A stretch of 64,000 nt of DNA from Rhizobium favelukesii (GTDB taxonomy: Bacteria; Pseudomonadota; Alphaproteobacteria; Rhizobiales; Rhizobiaceae): positions 3,563,001 through 3,627,000 of the forward strand of contig NZ_HG916852.1 in NCBI RefSeq assembly GCF_000577275.2, given 5' to 3'. The notes below the pieces were generated by a model, which was given only the letters and a program-made list of their open reading frames with translations, made no database searches and was not told where the DNA came from. Below, in pieces: positions 1-10,084 of the stretch; the first letter of the stretch is position 1, and each line of letters starts with the position of its first letter. Position numbers and translations under genes: made by a program.

Positions 1-234
1 GGCCTCGCCATCCCTCGAATTTTAGCATATTTGCACTTACAATTTTTGAGCGCATAGTTCACGCGCTGCGCGAGCGCTCTTTGCGCGCTGAGGGTCAAGC
101 GTGCGCAGCAGTGGCAACATCGTAAGCCAGACGTCGGCACGCATATAGGAAGATTTAACGTCCGGTTTGGCATCGATTGGAACAGACCGACACGGCATGC
201 GGAGCCTGCTGTGGGGTCATTGGGAGGATTCGTC

Positions 235-1671
235 ATGAAATCGCATTTCATCACCCTCACGGTTGGTCTGCTTTTGTCCGGAGCATGTCTTAATAGTCCG
301 GTCGCTGCCGCCGAGGACGCTCTAACAAAGGAGGAAGCGGCAGCGATTGGCGTCGATGCCTATCTCTACCTCTATCCATTGGTCACCATGAACCTGACCC
401 GCGAGCAAGCAACCAACGTTGAGGCTGGCAAGACGATGGGACGAGGGCCGGCCAACATGTTCACCAACGTCCCGCAGTTTCCGACCGCGGAATTCAGGGA
501 TGTCGTTCGGCCCAATTTCGACACGCTCTACTCGATCGCCTGGCTGGACATGACAAAGGAACCGATGATTATCTCGGCCCCCGATACAAACGGGCGCTAT
601 TATCTGTTGCCCATGCTGGATATGTGGACTGACGTATTCGCCTCGCCGGGCTGGCGTACGACGGGAACCGCGAAAGCCGAATTCGCCGTTGTTCCCCCTG
701 GCTGGACAGGCAAGGAGCTTCCCGCCGGAACACAACGGATCGATGCGCCGACACCACATGTTTGGGTCATCGGACGCACAAAAACGGATGGGCCTGCCGA
801 CTACGACGCCGTTCACAAGATCCAGGCTGGCTACACGGTCACCCCGTTATCGCAATGGGGCAAGACGGCCGTGCCGGTCAAAGTGACGATCAATCCGAAG
901 ATTGATATGAAAACGCCGCCAAAAACGACAGTGGACGGGATGGCGGCAGAGGACTTCTTCGCCTACGCAACGGAGCTGCTGAAGGTCAATCCGCCGCACG
1001 CCACCGACCAGCCGATCATAAGCCAGATGAAGCGGATCGGGATAGAGCCGGGCAAGAGCTTCGATAAAAGCAAGGTCGCGCCCGATATCGCCGAGGCTTT
1101 GAAAGACGTCCCGGCCGAAGCTCAAAAACTGATGGGATGGAAAATCGCAACACTTGCTCGCGTGGCCAACAACTGGTCGATGAACACCGACACCATGGGC
1201 GTCTATGGCAACTACTACCTGAAGCGGGCGATCGTCGCGCAGCTCGGGCTTGGCGCGAACCTGCCGGAGGACGCGATCTACCCGCTCAACCTTGGCGACG
1301 CGAAGGCAAGCCCGCTAAACGGAGTGAACAGCTATAAGATTCACTTCGACAAGGAGAACCTGCCACCGGTCAAAGCGTTCTGGTCTGTCACGCTTTACGA
1401 TCCGGAGGGATTTCAAGTCGCCAACAGCATGAACCGGTTTGCCGTGAGCAGTTGGATGCCGTTTGTTTACAATGCGGACGGGTCGCTTGATCTCTACTTC
1501 CAGAGCAAGAGCCCGGGCGAGGCAAAGGAAGCGAACTGGCTACCCGCACCAGCGGGGCCGTTCAACCTGACCATGCGTCTTTACGGGCCGAAAGCAGAAG
1601 CCCTGACAGGGAAATGGAACCCGCCCGCCGTAGAAATGGTGCTCGGGCTCCAACAGATCACGGCGCAGTGA
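235..1671 (+). CDS. Secreted DUF1254/DUF1214 family protein
   Basis: A 478-residue protein with an N-terminal Sec signal peptide (hydrophobic residues about 9-25, cleavage probably after VAAA). The remainder matches the two-part DUF1254 (N-terminal) and DUF1214 (C-terminal, ending in the LRLYGPKAE-type strand region) architecture, a periplasmic or exported family of about 450-480 residues with no assigned reaction. The start is set at the ATG at 235 because GGGAGGA lies 7 bases upstream; an in-frame GTG at 211 would add eight non-signal residues. It stands alone, with no co-directional partner downstream. Family membership is confident, but function is unknown. Confidence 0.88.
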   Translation: MKSHFITLTVGLLLSGACLNSPVAAAEDALTKEEAAAIGVDAYLYLYPLVTMNLTREQATNVEAGKTMGRGPANMFTNVPQFPTAEFRDVVRPNFDTLYSIAWLDMTKEPMIISAPDTNGRYYLLPMLDMWTDVFASPGWRTTGTAKAEFAVVPPGWTGKELPAGTQRIDAPTPHVWVIGRTKTDGPADYDAVHKIQAGYTVTPLSQWGKTAVPVKVTINPKIDMKTPPKTTVDGMAAEDFFAYATELLKVNPPHATDQPIISQMKRIGIEPGKSFDKSKVAPDIAEALKDVPAEAQKLMGWKIATLARVANNWSMNTDTMGVYGNYYLKRAIVAQLGLGANLPEDAIYPLNLGDAKASPLNGVNSYKIHFDKENLPPVKAFWSVTLYDPEGFQVANSMNRFAVSSWMPFVYNADGSLDLYFQSKSPGEAKEANWLPAPAGPFNLTMRLYGPKAEALTGKWNPPAVEMVLGLQQITAQ

Positions 1672-1751
1672 TGCTTCCACGGGCCTGCCTCGACCAGTCC
1701 GGTCAAACATGGCCACTGAAAGCCTAGGCAGGCTCTATTCCATCAAACAAA

Positions 1752-1782
1752 TAAAAAGCCCTCGCGCACTAGGCGCGGGGGC
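1752..1782 (-). terminator. Rho-independent terminator downstream of the small Lys/Ala-rich gene
   Basis: On the minus strand a GC-rich stem (1782-1773 with 1767-1758, one mismatch, 5-base loop) is followed directly by five T residues and an AT-rich tract. It sits 4 bases after the stop of the small gene at 1786. Confidence 0.75.
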
Positions 1783-1785
1783 TGT

Positions 1786-2013
1786 TCAGGAGGACGAAGC
1801 CGACTTGCGCGCAGTCCGTCGCTTCTTGACAGGGGCGGCGGCCGGTGGTGCATCGGCTTCCTGCTGCAAGCGCAGCGCCCTCAGCTTTTCCGTCTTCTTT
1901 TCGCGAGCGGCGGCTTCTGCCGTAACGATTGCCCTCGCCGTCGTGTCGGTGACGGTCGCCTTGTCGCGCGGTGAGAGCTTAGCCGGATTGAAGAGTTCGT
2001 CTTTTGAAGTCAT
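1786..2013 (-). CDS. Small basic hypothetical protein
   Basis: A 75-residue soluble protein, rich in Ala, Lys and Arg, with a charged helical middle (about residues 28-50, coiled-coil-like) and a basic, low-complexity tail ending KKRRTARKSASSS. A GA-rich ribosome site precedes the ATG and a strong terminator follows the stop. It lies in the same direction as the S21 gene 41 bases upstream and may be its operon partner. No known domain is recognised; the composition would suit a nucleic-acid- or ribosome-associated factor, but this is inference. Confidence 0.65.
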   Translation of the reverse strand: MTSKDELFNPAKLSPRDKATVTDTTARAIVTAEAAAREKKTEKLRALRLQQEADAPPAAAPVKKRRTARKSASSS

Positions 2014-2054
2014 CTGCTCTCTCTCTATCTAGAAGGAGTCTGCCAGATGGCAGT

Positions 2055-2309
2055 TCAGCGGGCCGGACGGACTGCCTTCTTCGGAGCCGGAAGGAGACCT
2101 TCACGCTGAAGCTTCTTGCGGGCAAGCTTGCGCTGACGGCGAACCGCCTCGGCCTTTTCGCGGACACGCTTCTCGGACGGCTTTTCATAAGCGCTGCGCG
2201 CCTTGAACTCGCGGAACAGACCTTCGCGCTGCATCTTCTTCTTCAGGACGCGGAGCGCCTGGTCGACATTGTTGTCTCGAACGAGAACCTGCAAAATCTT
2301 TCCTTTCAT
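2055..2309 (-). CDS. rpsU: 30S ribosomal protein S21 (first copy)
   Basis: S21 is a small basic protein of the 30S platform needed for initiation on many mRNAs. The core [20 protein letters not shown] followed by a Lys/Arg-rich tail is diagnostic. The ATG at 2309 gives 84 residues, but a TTG at 2294 is better placed behind GGAAAG and would give the canonical MQVLVRDNN start used by the second copy. The C-terminal tail ([13 protein letters not shown]) is longer than in the copy at 3405. The gene is downstream of cspA and the 2346 gene on the same strand. Confidence 0.95.
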   Translation of the reverse strand: MKGKILQVLVRDNNVDQALRVLKKKMQREGLFREFKARSAYEKPSEKRVREKAEAVRRQRKLARKKLQREGLLPAPKKAVRPAR

Positions 2310-2345
2310 GCGGCAAACTCGTTTGCCGGTTGGTCAGAGTGGAAA

Positions 2346-2633
2346 CTACTTCCGCACCCTGATGCTTGAAGTTTTCAACCAGGATCCGCCCCGGATATCC
2401 GCAGCGGCGTCAACTCTCGGCGTCGGGGATGCCGACTGGTTCACGTCGATATCGCTCTCAAGAATCCGCCGATCGAAGTTTTCGGTGTCGAATCGAACCC
2501 GATACTGCGGGCGACTGCCGTCAGACGGAAGAATCGCCGCGATTATACAAGTCCTGCTCGCCTCTTCGGTACGGACGAAACCGTCTTTCAGAACGATACT
2601 GTCGCCGACAGCGTATCTTGGCATTCGTGCCAT
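2346..2633 (-). CDS. Conserved hypothetical protein between cspA and rpsU
   Basis: About 95 residues from the ATG at 2633 (preceded by GGTGAAC); a GTG at 2642 is a possible longer start. The N-terminal two thirds (residues 5-55) look like a small beta-barrel: RYAVGDSIVLKDG, then CIIAAILPSDG and QYRVRFDTENFDRRILESDI, a pattern typical of short SH3-like folds. The C-terminal end is low complexity. It is co-directional with cspA and rpsU, suggesting a cold or translation-linked operon. No catalytic motif is visible and the function is unknown. Confidence 0.7.
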   Translation of the reverse strand: MARMPRYAVGDSIVLKDGFVRTEEASRTCIIAAILPSDGSRPQYRVRFDTENFDRRILESDIDVNQSASPTPRVDAAADIRGGSWLKTSSIRVRK

Positions 2634-2660
2634 TTGGTTCACCGAACTGTCTTGATCGTC

Positions 2661-2694
2661 AAAAGCATAAAAGGCCGGGTTTAACCCCGACCTT
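2661..2694 (-). terminator. Terminator downstream of cspA
   Basis: On the minus strand a 9-bp stem (2694-2686 with 2679-2671, one G-T pair, 6-base loop) is followed by TTATGCTTTT. It lies about 55 bases after the cspA stop, so the genes at 2346 and 2055 may be transcribed partly by readthrough. Confidence 0.65.
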
Positions 2695-2748
2695 CGCCAT
2701 CAGCTCTCAGCTGCCAGTACATCCGTGGTCAGCCGGGCCGAATGAGAA

Positions 2749-2958
2749 TTAAGCCACGCGCAGGTTGTCAGCAGAATTCTTGCCGGACTTCTTGTCGCGA
2801 ACGAGATCATAGCTGATCTTCTGGCCGTCGGACAGATTGCCCAAACCAGCGCGTTCAACGGCAGAAATGTGAACGAAAACGTCCGTGCTGCCGTCGTCCG
2901 GCTGAATGAAGCCGAAGCCCTTGGTGCTGTTGAACCACTTAACGGTACCTGAATTCAT
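2749..2958 (-). CDS. cspA: Cold-shock protein, CspA family
   Basis: A 69-residue single cold-shock domain, an OB-fold RNA chaperone that melts mRNA structure. Both RNA-binding motifs are present: RNP1 as KGFGFIQ (about residues 13-19) and RNP2 as VFVHIS (about 28-33), with the usual VKWFN start. A strong AAAGGAG ribosome site lies 6 bases before the ATG. The untranslated stretch upstream is suited to the cold-regulated leader typical of the family, though no structure was established. It is flanked on both sides by S21 genes. Confidence 0.96.
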   Translation of the reverse strand: MNSGTVKWFNSTKGFGFIQPDDGSTDVFVHISAVERAGLGNLSDGQKISYDLVRDKKSGKNSADNLRVA

Positions 2959-3404
2959 AACGATCTCCTTTCAATAGTCGTTACTGCCATGCGTTTATTC
3001 ACAAGGCTAAGATCGATTTTGAGAGGAAATCTGACGGAGCTTCGCGCTCTTTGACAAAGGTCACAACCAACAGTCGATGGGCTACATATATCGCAAATGG
3101 CGGAATAAACAAGGGAAAGAAGCAGGCTATTTGGGTTCGGGTGGATCGCGCAACGCTGATCGGCGGTGCGTCAGGGATACCCAGCCATGCTGAATGGCAG
3201 CCTTTTGAGGGCTCAACAAACCGGCGCCGATAGGGACAAGACACGGTTTTTTACGGCAAGAACCGCGAGAGCATATGGACTTCCACCCGCCATTCTGCTA
3301 TCCGCAACCTCAATCGCAAGGCTCCGGCCGCGCGAACCGTATATTTTTTGCCTCTGGCGCCTTGCCGACGCCGGGACCAACCAAACCAAAGGAACGTGAT
3401 TCTC

Positions 3405-3617
3405 GTGCAGGTACTTGTCCGCGATAACAATGTCGATCAGGCCCTCCGCGCTCTCAAGAAGAAGATGCAGCGCGAAGGTATTTTCCGCGAAATGAAGATG
3501 CGTGACTACTACGAAAAGCCGTCGCAGAAGCGCGCTCGCGAAAAGGCCGAAGCCGTTCGTCGTGTTCGCAAGCTGGCTCGCAAGCGGGCCCAGCGCGAAG
3601 GTCTCGTCGCGCGTTAA
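3405..3617 (+). CDS. rpsU: 30S ribosomal protein S21 (second copy)
   Basis: A 70-residue S21 starting at GTG 3405 (MQVLVRDNN), 10 bases after GGAA; an upstream GTG at 3396 is too close to that site. The reading frame stays open back to 3348, but those residues are not S21-like. It shares the core with the copy at 2055 but ends REGLVAR without the extended tail. It is transcribed divergently from cspA and followed by a strong terminator, so it is probably monocistronic. Confidence 0.94.
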   Translation: MQVLVRDNNVDQALRALKKKMQREGIFREMKMRDYYEKPSQKRAREKAEAVRRVRKLARKRAQREGLVAR

Positions 3618-3654
3618 GCGTAGCTGTCGTTATTTCGACGTTTTCAGATGCATG

Positions 3655-3690
3655 TTGGCGGGGGCGATCTATTCGCCACCGCCTTTTTAA
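3655..3690 (+). terminator. Terminator after second rpsU
   Basis: GGCGG-G-GGCGA (3655-3665) pairs with TCGCC-A-CCGCC (3671-3681) around a 5-base loop, with one internal mismatch, and is followed by TTTTTAATTT. This is a textbook intrinsic terminator 38 bases after the stop. Confidence 0.9.
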
Positions 3691-3753
3691 TTTGCTGCTA
3701 AAGCTTGCCCGTCCTTGAAACGGACCGGCTGCACTGGGGGAAAACGAGCCCGC

Positions 3754-4617
3754 ATGGCTGACATCACCAAGACCCGCTCTTTGCGTTCGCCGAAAATCGC
3801 TGTTCTACCGGTTTTCGCAATCGTCACCGCGCTAGGCCTTGCTGGCTGCACGACAAGCAACACGTCCGATGCGGTCATTCGCATCGACAAAGCGCAGGGT
3901 TCACAGGAAAACATCGCCTCGCTGACATCGGTCATCAATGCCAATCCGAAGGATCCGGAAGGCTACAACGTCCGTGGCTCCGCCTATGGCCGTGGCGGCG
4001 ATTTCCGCCAGGGGTTGAACGACTTCAATACGGCGCTGCAGCTCAACCCGCGTTTCTATCAGGCCTACGCCAACCGCGCGCTGGTCTACCGCAACATGGG
4101 CCAGCAACAGCAGGCGATTCAGGACTACAACACCGCCCTGCAGATCAATCCGAACTACGACGTGGCGCTGATCGGCCGCGGCAACGTCTACCGCGCCGCC
4201 GGTCAGGACGATGCCGCCTTCAACGATTTCGACAAGGCGATCCAGAACGGCACGACCGATGGCCGCGCCTATCACAATCGCGGTCTGATCTATCAGAAGC
4301 GCAATCAGCAGGACAAGGCGATCGACGACTTCTCGAAGGCGATCTCGCTTTCGCCGAACGCGCCGGAACCCTATAACGGCCGCGGCATCTCCTACATCGC
4401 GCTGAACGACGACGATAACGCGTTTGCCGACTTCAACCACGCGATCGAGCTCAACGGCAACATTGCCGAATCCTGGGCCAACCAGGCGCTGGTCTATGAG
4501 CGCCGCGGCGAAAAGGACAAGGCTGCGCGCTCCTACCGTCACGCGATCGGCCTGGATGCGAAGTACCAGCCGGCAAAGGACGGTCTTGCTCGCGTGGGCG
4601 CAGCGACAACCGGCTAA
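3754..4617 (+). CDS. TPR-repeat lipoprotein
   Basis: A 287-residue envelope protein. The N-terminal hydrophobic segment ends in a lipobox LAGC (Cys about residue 32), so it should be lipid-anchored. Residues about 60-280 form roughly six 34-residue tetratricopeptide repeats of the type YNRGxxYxxxGxxxxAixDfxxAI.LNP, a protein-protein interaction scaffold. The ATG at 3754 follows a purine-rich GGGGGAAAACGAG; an upstream in-frame ATG at 3715 lacks a ribosome site and would spoil the signal. The partner is unknown; family relatives act in envelope biogenesis, but nothing here fixes a role. Confidence 0.88.
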   Translation: MADITKTRSLRSPKIAVLPVFAIVTALGLAGCTTSNTSDAVIRIDKAQGSQENIASLTSVINANPKDPEGYNVRGSAYGRGGDFRQGLNDFNTALQLNPRFYQAYANRALVYRNMGQQQQAIQDYNTALQINPNYDVALIGRGNVYRAAGQDDAAFNDFDKAIQNGTTDGRAYHNRGLIYQKRNQQDKAIDDFSKAISLSPNAPEPYNGRGISYIALNDDDNAFADFNHAIELNGNIAESWANQALVYERRGEKDKAARSYRHAIGLDAKYQPAKDGLARVGAATTG

Positions 4618-4641
4618 GGCATTACAGGCAGGAGATCGACG

Positions 4642-5706
4642 ATGGCAGCGAAACAGCATGTGGTCGTCGTCGGCTCCGGCATTGTCGGTGCCTCGATCGC
4701 CTGGCACCTGACGCGTGACGGCGCCGCCGTTACCGTCGTAGCCGAGGACATCGGCGGAGTGGCGACCCCCAATTCTTTTGCCTGGATCAATGCGAGCTGG
4801 GGCAACCCGGAATTCTATTTTCACTTTCGCCGCCGTTCCATGGCCGAATGGAAGCGCTTGGCCCGCGAGCTCCCCGGACTGCCGCTTTCCTGGTGTGGTG
4901 GCATCTGCTGGGATCTGCCGCCCGATCAGCTTGAGGCGTTTGCCGTCGAGCACCGTTCGTGGGGTTATGACATTGAACGGCTCGACAGCGCAGCAATTGC
5001 AGCGCGCGAGCCTTGCCTGGCACATGTTCCCGATTTCGCGCTGTCGGTCTTGGAAGAAGGTGCGGTCGAGCCGGCCGCAGCCGCGCGGCTGCTGCTTGCC
5101 GACGCGGAAACCAGGGGCGCCAAGTTCGTCAACGCCGCTGTCGACGGCCTTATCCGCAGCGGCGAGCGCATTGCCGGCATCGTCTCATCGGCAGGCATTA
5201 TCGAGGCCGATCACATTGTCCTGGCTGCCGGCGCCGGCAGCACGCCGCTTGCCGCCGCTGTCGGCGTCACACTCCCCTTGCAAGCGCCCCCCGGGCTGAT
5301 CGTTCACTCGCGTCCTTTCGAAAGGCGACTGAACGGCCTGGTCATGGCAGCCGATCTGCATATGCGCCAAACGGCCGACGGCCGCATCATCGCGGGCTCG
5401 GATTTCGGCGGCACCGATCCCGGCGCCGACCAGCACGCCACTGCCGCGCTACTCTTTGCGAAGATGAAGGAAAGCCTGACGGAGAGCGACCGGCTGAGCA
5501 TGGAGTTCTTCACCGTCGGCTACCGTCCGACACCCAAGGACGGCTTCCCGATCATTGGCAATTGCGGCCAGAACGGCCTTTATATTGCCGTGATGCACTC
5601 CGGGGTGACGCTCGCGCCGCTTGTCGGTCTACTCGCGTCTAACGAGATTCTTTCGGGCGATGCAGATTCATCTCTCGCTTCCTTCCGCCTCGGAAGATTC
5701 GGCTGA
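4642..5706 (+). CDS. FAD-dependent D-amino-acid-oxidase-type oxidoreductase (DAO family)
   Basis: A 354-residue cytoplasmic flavoprotein. The Rossmann dinucleotide motif VVVVGSGIVGASIAWHL is at residues about 7-23, and the C-terminal DAO signature region GYRPTPKDGFPIIGN plus GLYIAVMHSGVTLAP closes the FAD site. The DAO family oxidises amines, glycine/sarcosine derivatives or D-amino acids; the substrate cannot be read here. It starts 24 bases after the TPR lipoprotein, with AGGAGATCGACG before the ATG, so co-transcription is possible. Confidence 0.88.
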   Translation: MAAKQHVVVVGSGIVGASIAWHLTRDGAAVTVVAEDIGGVATPNSFAWINASWGNPEFYFHFRRRSMAEWKRLARELPGLPLSWCGGICWDLPPDQLEAFAVEHRSWGYDIERLDSAAIAAREPCLAHVPDFALSVLEEGAVEPAAAARLLLADAETRGAKFVNAAVDGLIRSGERIAGIVSSAGIIEADHIVLAAGAGSTPLAAAVGVTLPLQAPPGLIVHSRPFERRLNGLVMAADLHMRQTADGRIIAGSDFGGTDPGADQHATAALLFAKMKESLTESDRLSMEFFTVGYRPTPKDGFPIIGNCGQNGLYIAVMHSGVTLAPLVGLLASNEILSGDADSSLASFRLGRFG

Positions 5707-5928
5707 CACCACAGTCGAACAAAAATTTGCGAATTGCCGGACGACATGTTTTAGTGTGTTGCAAGCAGCAACACCTGTCCCTAACATGCAGTGGTTTCGA
5801 TAGCAGGCTATCAGGAGAGCCGGGGGCGCGTTGAAGGCAATTGCAGTGGTCCAGTTTTTTGCTTTCATGCCTGTAGGCGGCGGGCGCACCGGCGGTTTCG
5901 GCTGCGTAACTCAGCGAAGTACAGGCTC

Positions 5929-7587
5929 ATGAGAGGCCGCTTCCGCTTCTTTCCGAAGGCGTCGATCGGGACTTACTTGATCGCGATGGCAGTTGCGACG
6001 GCCTTGCCGATTTTCACCCTCGTGGCACTTCTGCTGGCGCAACTCGAAGACAACCAGCGCTCGATTCTGAAGCGGGAAACAGCCCAGGATGCCACCGCAC
6101 TCGCCCGGTCTATCGATCGCCAGCTTCAGGACATGGCTACAACTTTAAGGCTGCTCTCGAACTCGCCGGAATTGGAGAGCAACGACTTCGCGTCGTTCCA
6201 CGCCCGCACTGAAACATCTCTGCGGGCAGACACCCTTTATGTCATTGCCGTCGACGAGAGCGGCCAGCAGCTCCTGAACACCCGCCGGAACTACGGCGAG
6301 CTCCTCGGGAAGGCGGGGAACCTGCCGGCTGTCGAAGCGGCCATCAAGTCGGGCCGAATCGAAGCCTCGGATGTGTTCATGGGGCGAACGAGCGGTGAAT
6401 TCGTTTACAACGTTACCATGCCGCTGCAGGCGGGCAAGGTCAGGGCGCTGATCATAACGCAGAACGCCAGGGACCTTGCGAAGCTTGTCACGACTGAAGG
6501 CCTGCCGAACGATTGGTCTGCAGCTGTCATCGATCAGAGCGGCCACGTGGTCGCCTCTGCCGGCGCCACGAATATCGGTTTCGGCCAACCTTTCAATCCG
6601 AGCATTCTACCCTCACTGGTCGATTCCAGCGGGGTCTATGAGGATAGACAGGTCCTGCCGAAGGCAATGCTGGGCTATGCGCAGATTCCGGGCTGGTCCT
6701 GGAAGGCTGTGATATGGGGGCCAGTCGCCACGGCGCAGGCTTCCATCCTGACGACATGGCGCTTTCTGGTCATCGGTGGTTTGGCGCTGATGCTTCTCGC
6801 AATTCTGGCTGCCTATGTGGTGGCGCGCCAGGTCCGCACGACAATCCGCTCGATCGCCGACATGGCGATTCGCATGGGCGAAGGCCACATCGTGGCGCCG
6901 ATCGAGACCAGCGTCATCGAAGCGAACCAGGTTGCGGTCGCGCTCTCCAACGCATCTTTCGACCGGAGCCAGACCGAAGATCGCCTGCACTTCGTGATGA
7001 ACGAGCTGGTGCACCGCACCAAGAACCTTTTGACCCTGGTACAGGCGATGATGCGCCAGGTCGCCAAGCGCGCCGACAGCGTCGAGGCATACCAGGCAGC
7101 GGTTGCCGATCGCCTCGAGGGCCTCTCCCGCTCGATCGATCTGCTCACCAGCGAGCAATGGGCGGGCGCATCGCTGCGGCGGGTGATCGACATCCACTTC
7201 AAGAGCTTTCCACAAGCTGCCGAGCAGGCCGATATATCGGGCAAGGATTTCACGCTGAGGCCCGAGGTGGTGCAAAACCTCGGCCTCGTTCTGCATGAGC
7301 TGGCAACGAACTCGGTGAAATACGGTGCCCTTTCCGTGCCGCACGGCCGTGTTCTGCTGAGCTGGCAGGACGTGCGAGACGAAGAGCGGAGCGAACCCAT
7401 GCTTCGTTTCACCTGGGAGGAGCGTGACGGTCCGCCCGCCCACCCGCCAGAGAACTCAGGCTTTGGTACGACCATCATCAAGAACCACGCCGCCGCCGCT
7501 TTTGGTAGCACCGTCGAAATCGACTTCCGGCCGGAAGGCTTTTATTGGTCGTTGACGGCCCTTCGCCGCACCTTGGAGCGCGCATAG
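5929..7587 (+). CDS. Membrane-bound HWE-family sensor histidine kinase
   Basis: About 552 residues from the ATG at 5929; the frame is open from 5791, but the extra N-terminus is Arg/Cys-rich and unlike a signal. Layout: TM helix 12-38, extracytoplasmic sensor of about 230 residues (probable Cache-type fold), second TM near 270-297, HAMP-like linker, then the phospho-acceptor box NELVHRTKNLLTLVQAMMRQ (His about 362) and the ATPase with LHELATNSVKYGALS and a WEERDGPP segment. The His-box and W-E motif place it in the HWE/HisKA_2 group, common in rhizobia. No response regulator lies next to it, so it is an orphan kinase; its stimulus is unknown. Confidence 0.9.
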   Translation: MRGRFRFFPKASIGTYLIAMAVATALPIFTLVALLLAQLEDNQRSILKRETAQDATALARSIDRQLQDMATTLRLLSNSPELESNDFASFHARTETSLRADTLYVIAVDESGQQLLNTRRNYGELLGKAGNLPAVEAAIKSGRIEASDVFMGRTSGEFVYNVTMPLQAGKVRALIITQNARDLAKLVTTEGLPNDWSAAVIDQSGHVVASAGATNIGFGQPFNPSILPSLVDSSGVYEDRQVLPKAMLGYAQIPGWSWKAVIWGPVATAQASILTTWRFLVIGGLALMLLAILAAYVVARQVRTTIRSIADMAIRMGEGHIVAPIETSVIEANQVAVALSNASFDRSQTEDRLHFVMNELVHRTKNLLTLVQAMMRQVAKRADSVEAYQAAVADRLEGLSRSIDLLTSEQWAGASLRRVIDIHFKSFPQAAEQADISGKDFTLRPEVVQNLGLVLHELATNSVKYGALSVPHGRVLLSWQDVRDEERSEPMLRFTWEERDGPPAHPPENSGFGTTIIKNHAAAAFGSTVEIDFRPEGFYWSLTALRRTLERA

Positions 7588-7647
7588 GTCACGGAACAAT
7601 CCCGCTGAACGTTCGTTTCGGACAGGCTACTCGAAAAGGAGAAGACC

Positions 7648-8130
7648 ATGTTCAGGGAAACGATGATTGCCGCGGCGGCGGCCGCGGTAGCCGCCATCGC
7701 AAACCCGGCAAGTGCCGCAAATTACATCACGCTCGGTCAGCTCGTCTGCGGATCACAGGGCGGTCAGGGACTGATCGTCACCTCGCAGAAGAACCTACTC
7801 TGCACCTACACGCCGGCGCAAGGAGGCCCGAAGGTCGTCTATGCCGGAACAATCCAGAAATTCGGACTGGATGTCGGCCAGACGGGCAAGACTGTCATGA
7901 TATGGCAGGTCCTGGCCAAGACCGGAACCGATATTCCAGAATATGCGCTGGCCGGTGAGTATTACGGCATAGGGGCCGATGCGAGCTTCGGCGCGGGTGC
8001 GGGAGCCAAGGTTATCGCCGGTGGTACAAACCAATCGTTCATGCTCCAGCCACTGAACGTGCAGGCTCAGGAAGGCCTGAACCTCGCGCTCGGCGTGGAG
8101 AAACTGACGCTGGCGCCGGCTGCCACCTGA
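7648..8130 (+). CDS. Exported DUF992 family protein
   Basis: A 160-residue protein with an Ala-rich signal peptide (residues 1-24, ending NPASAA). The mature part has the DUF992 pattern: LGQLVCGSQGG, LLCTYTP with a Cys pair, GKTVMIWQVLA, GEYYGIGADASFGAGAGAKV and a final LNVQAQEGLNLALGV. The family is found mainly in Rhizobiales and has no known function; the fold is probably a beta-rich periplasmic domain. AAAAGGAGAAG precedes the ATG. It follows the kinase by 60 bases but has its own ribosome site. Confidence 0.87.
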   Translation: MFRETMIAAAAAAVAAIANPASAANYITLGQLVCGSQGGQGLIVTSQKNLLCTYTPAQGGPKVVYAGTIQKFGLDVGQTGKTVMIWQVLAKTGTDIPEYALAGEYYGIGADASFGAGAGAKVIAGGTNQSFMLQPLNVQAQEGLNLALGVEKLTLAPAAT

Positions 8131-8146
8131 TCGCAGGTCGCGCCGA

Positions 8147-8178
8147 GGAGGAGAGGGGCGAGCGGCCTCTCTCCTTTC
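8147..8178 (+). terminator. Possible terminator after the DUF992 gene
   Basis: A purine tract GGAGGAGAGG near 8147-8156 can pair with CCTCTCTCC at 8166-8174 with a small bulge, followed by TTTCC. The stem is imperfect and the T-run short. Confidence 0.4.
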
Positions 8179-8283
8179 CATATCAGGCGGAATGATCCGC
8201 CAGGCCGAAAATCATCATCAACGTACCAATGACGCGATTGACCCATCGAACAGCCCGGGAAGATCAAGCAACCTGGAAACGCC

Positions 8284-9678
<1,395 letters not shown>

Positions 9679-9685
9679 GCGGTCC

Positions 9686-10084
9686 TCACTTGTCCTTCTT
9701 CTTGTACATCGCCAGCATGCGCTGGGTGACAAGGAAGCCGCCAAAGATGTTCACGGAGACGAGGACCAGAGCGATGAAGCCGAAGCCTGTCGCAAGCCCG
9801 CTGGTCGAGATGCCGACCGCCAGAAGCGCGCCGACGACGATGACCGAGGAGATCGCGTTGGTGACGGCCATCAGCGGCGTGTGCAACGCCGGCGTTACCG
9901 ACCAGACGACGTAGTAACCGACAAAGATCGCCAGCACGAAGATCGCGAACTGGAACACGAAGGGATCGATCGCCCCGCCGGTTGCAGCACTTGCCGCCTC
10001 GGGCGCATGCGCGGCAGCGGCGGCCACCGCATTCACGGCCTGGTTCAGCTGTTCCAGCGCCTTGTCCATTGCTTCACCAGCCAT
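9686..10084 (-). CDS. pntA2: NAD(P) transhydrogenase subunit alpha part 2
   Basis: About 132 residues with four TM helices ([20 protein letters not shown], then [13 protein letters not shown] and [19 protein letters not shown]): the membrane half of the split alpha subunit as found in alphaproteobacteria. The ATG at 10084 has AAGGGGAC 5 bases upstream and overlaps the end of pntA1 by 11 bases; the ATG at 10069 is an alternative with no overlap. It forms the proton channel together with PntB. Confidence 0.94.
   Translation of the reverse strand: MAGEAMDKALEQLNQAVNAVAAAAAHAPEAASAATGGAIDPFVFQFAIFVLAIFVGYYVVWSVTPALHTPLMAVTNAISSVIVVGALLAVGISTSGLATGFGFIALVLVSVNIFGGFLVTQRMLAMYKKKDK

Noticed and set aside
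1..234. Possible gene fragment at the left window edge
   Set aside because: No open frame with coding character reaches the edge; it appears to be non-coding upstream sequence.
3901..5025. 374-residue minus-strand ORF antisense to the TPR lipoprotein gene
   Set aside because: It is the shadow of a GC-rich repetitive coding sequence; its Val/Asp/Arg-rich composition and lack of start signals mark it as non-coding.
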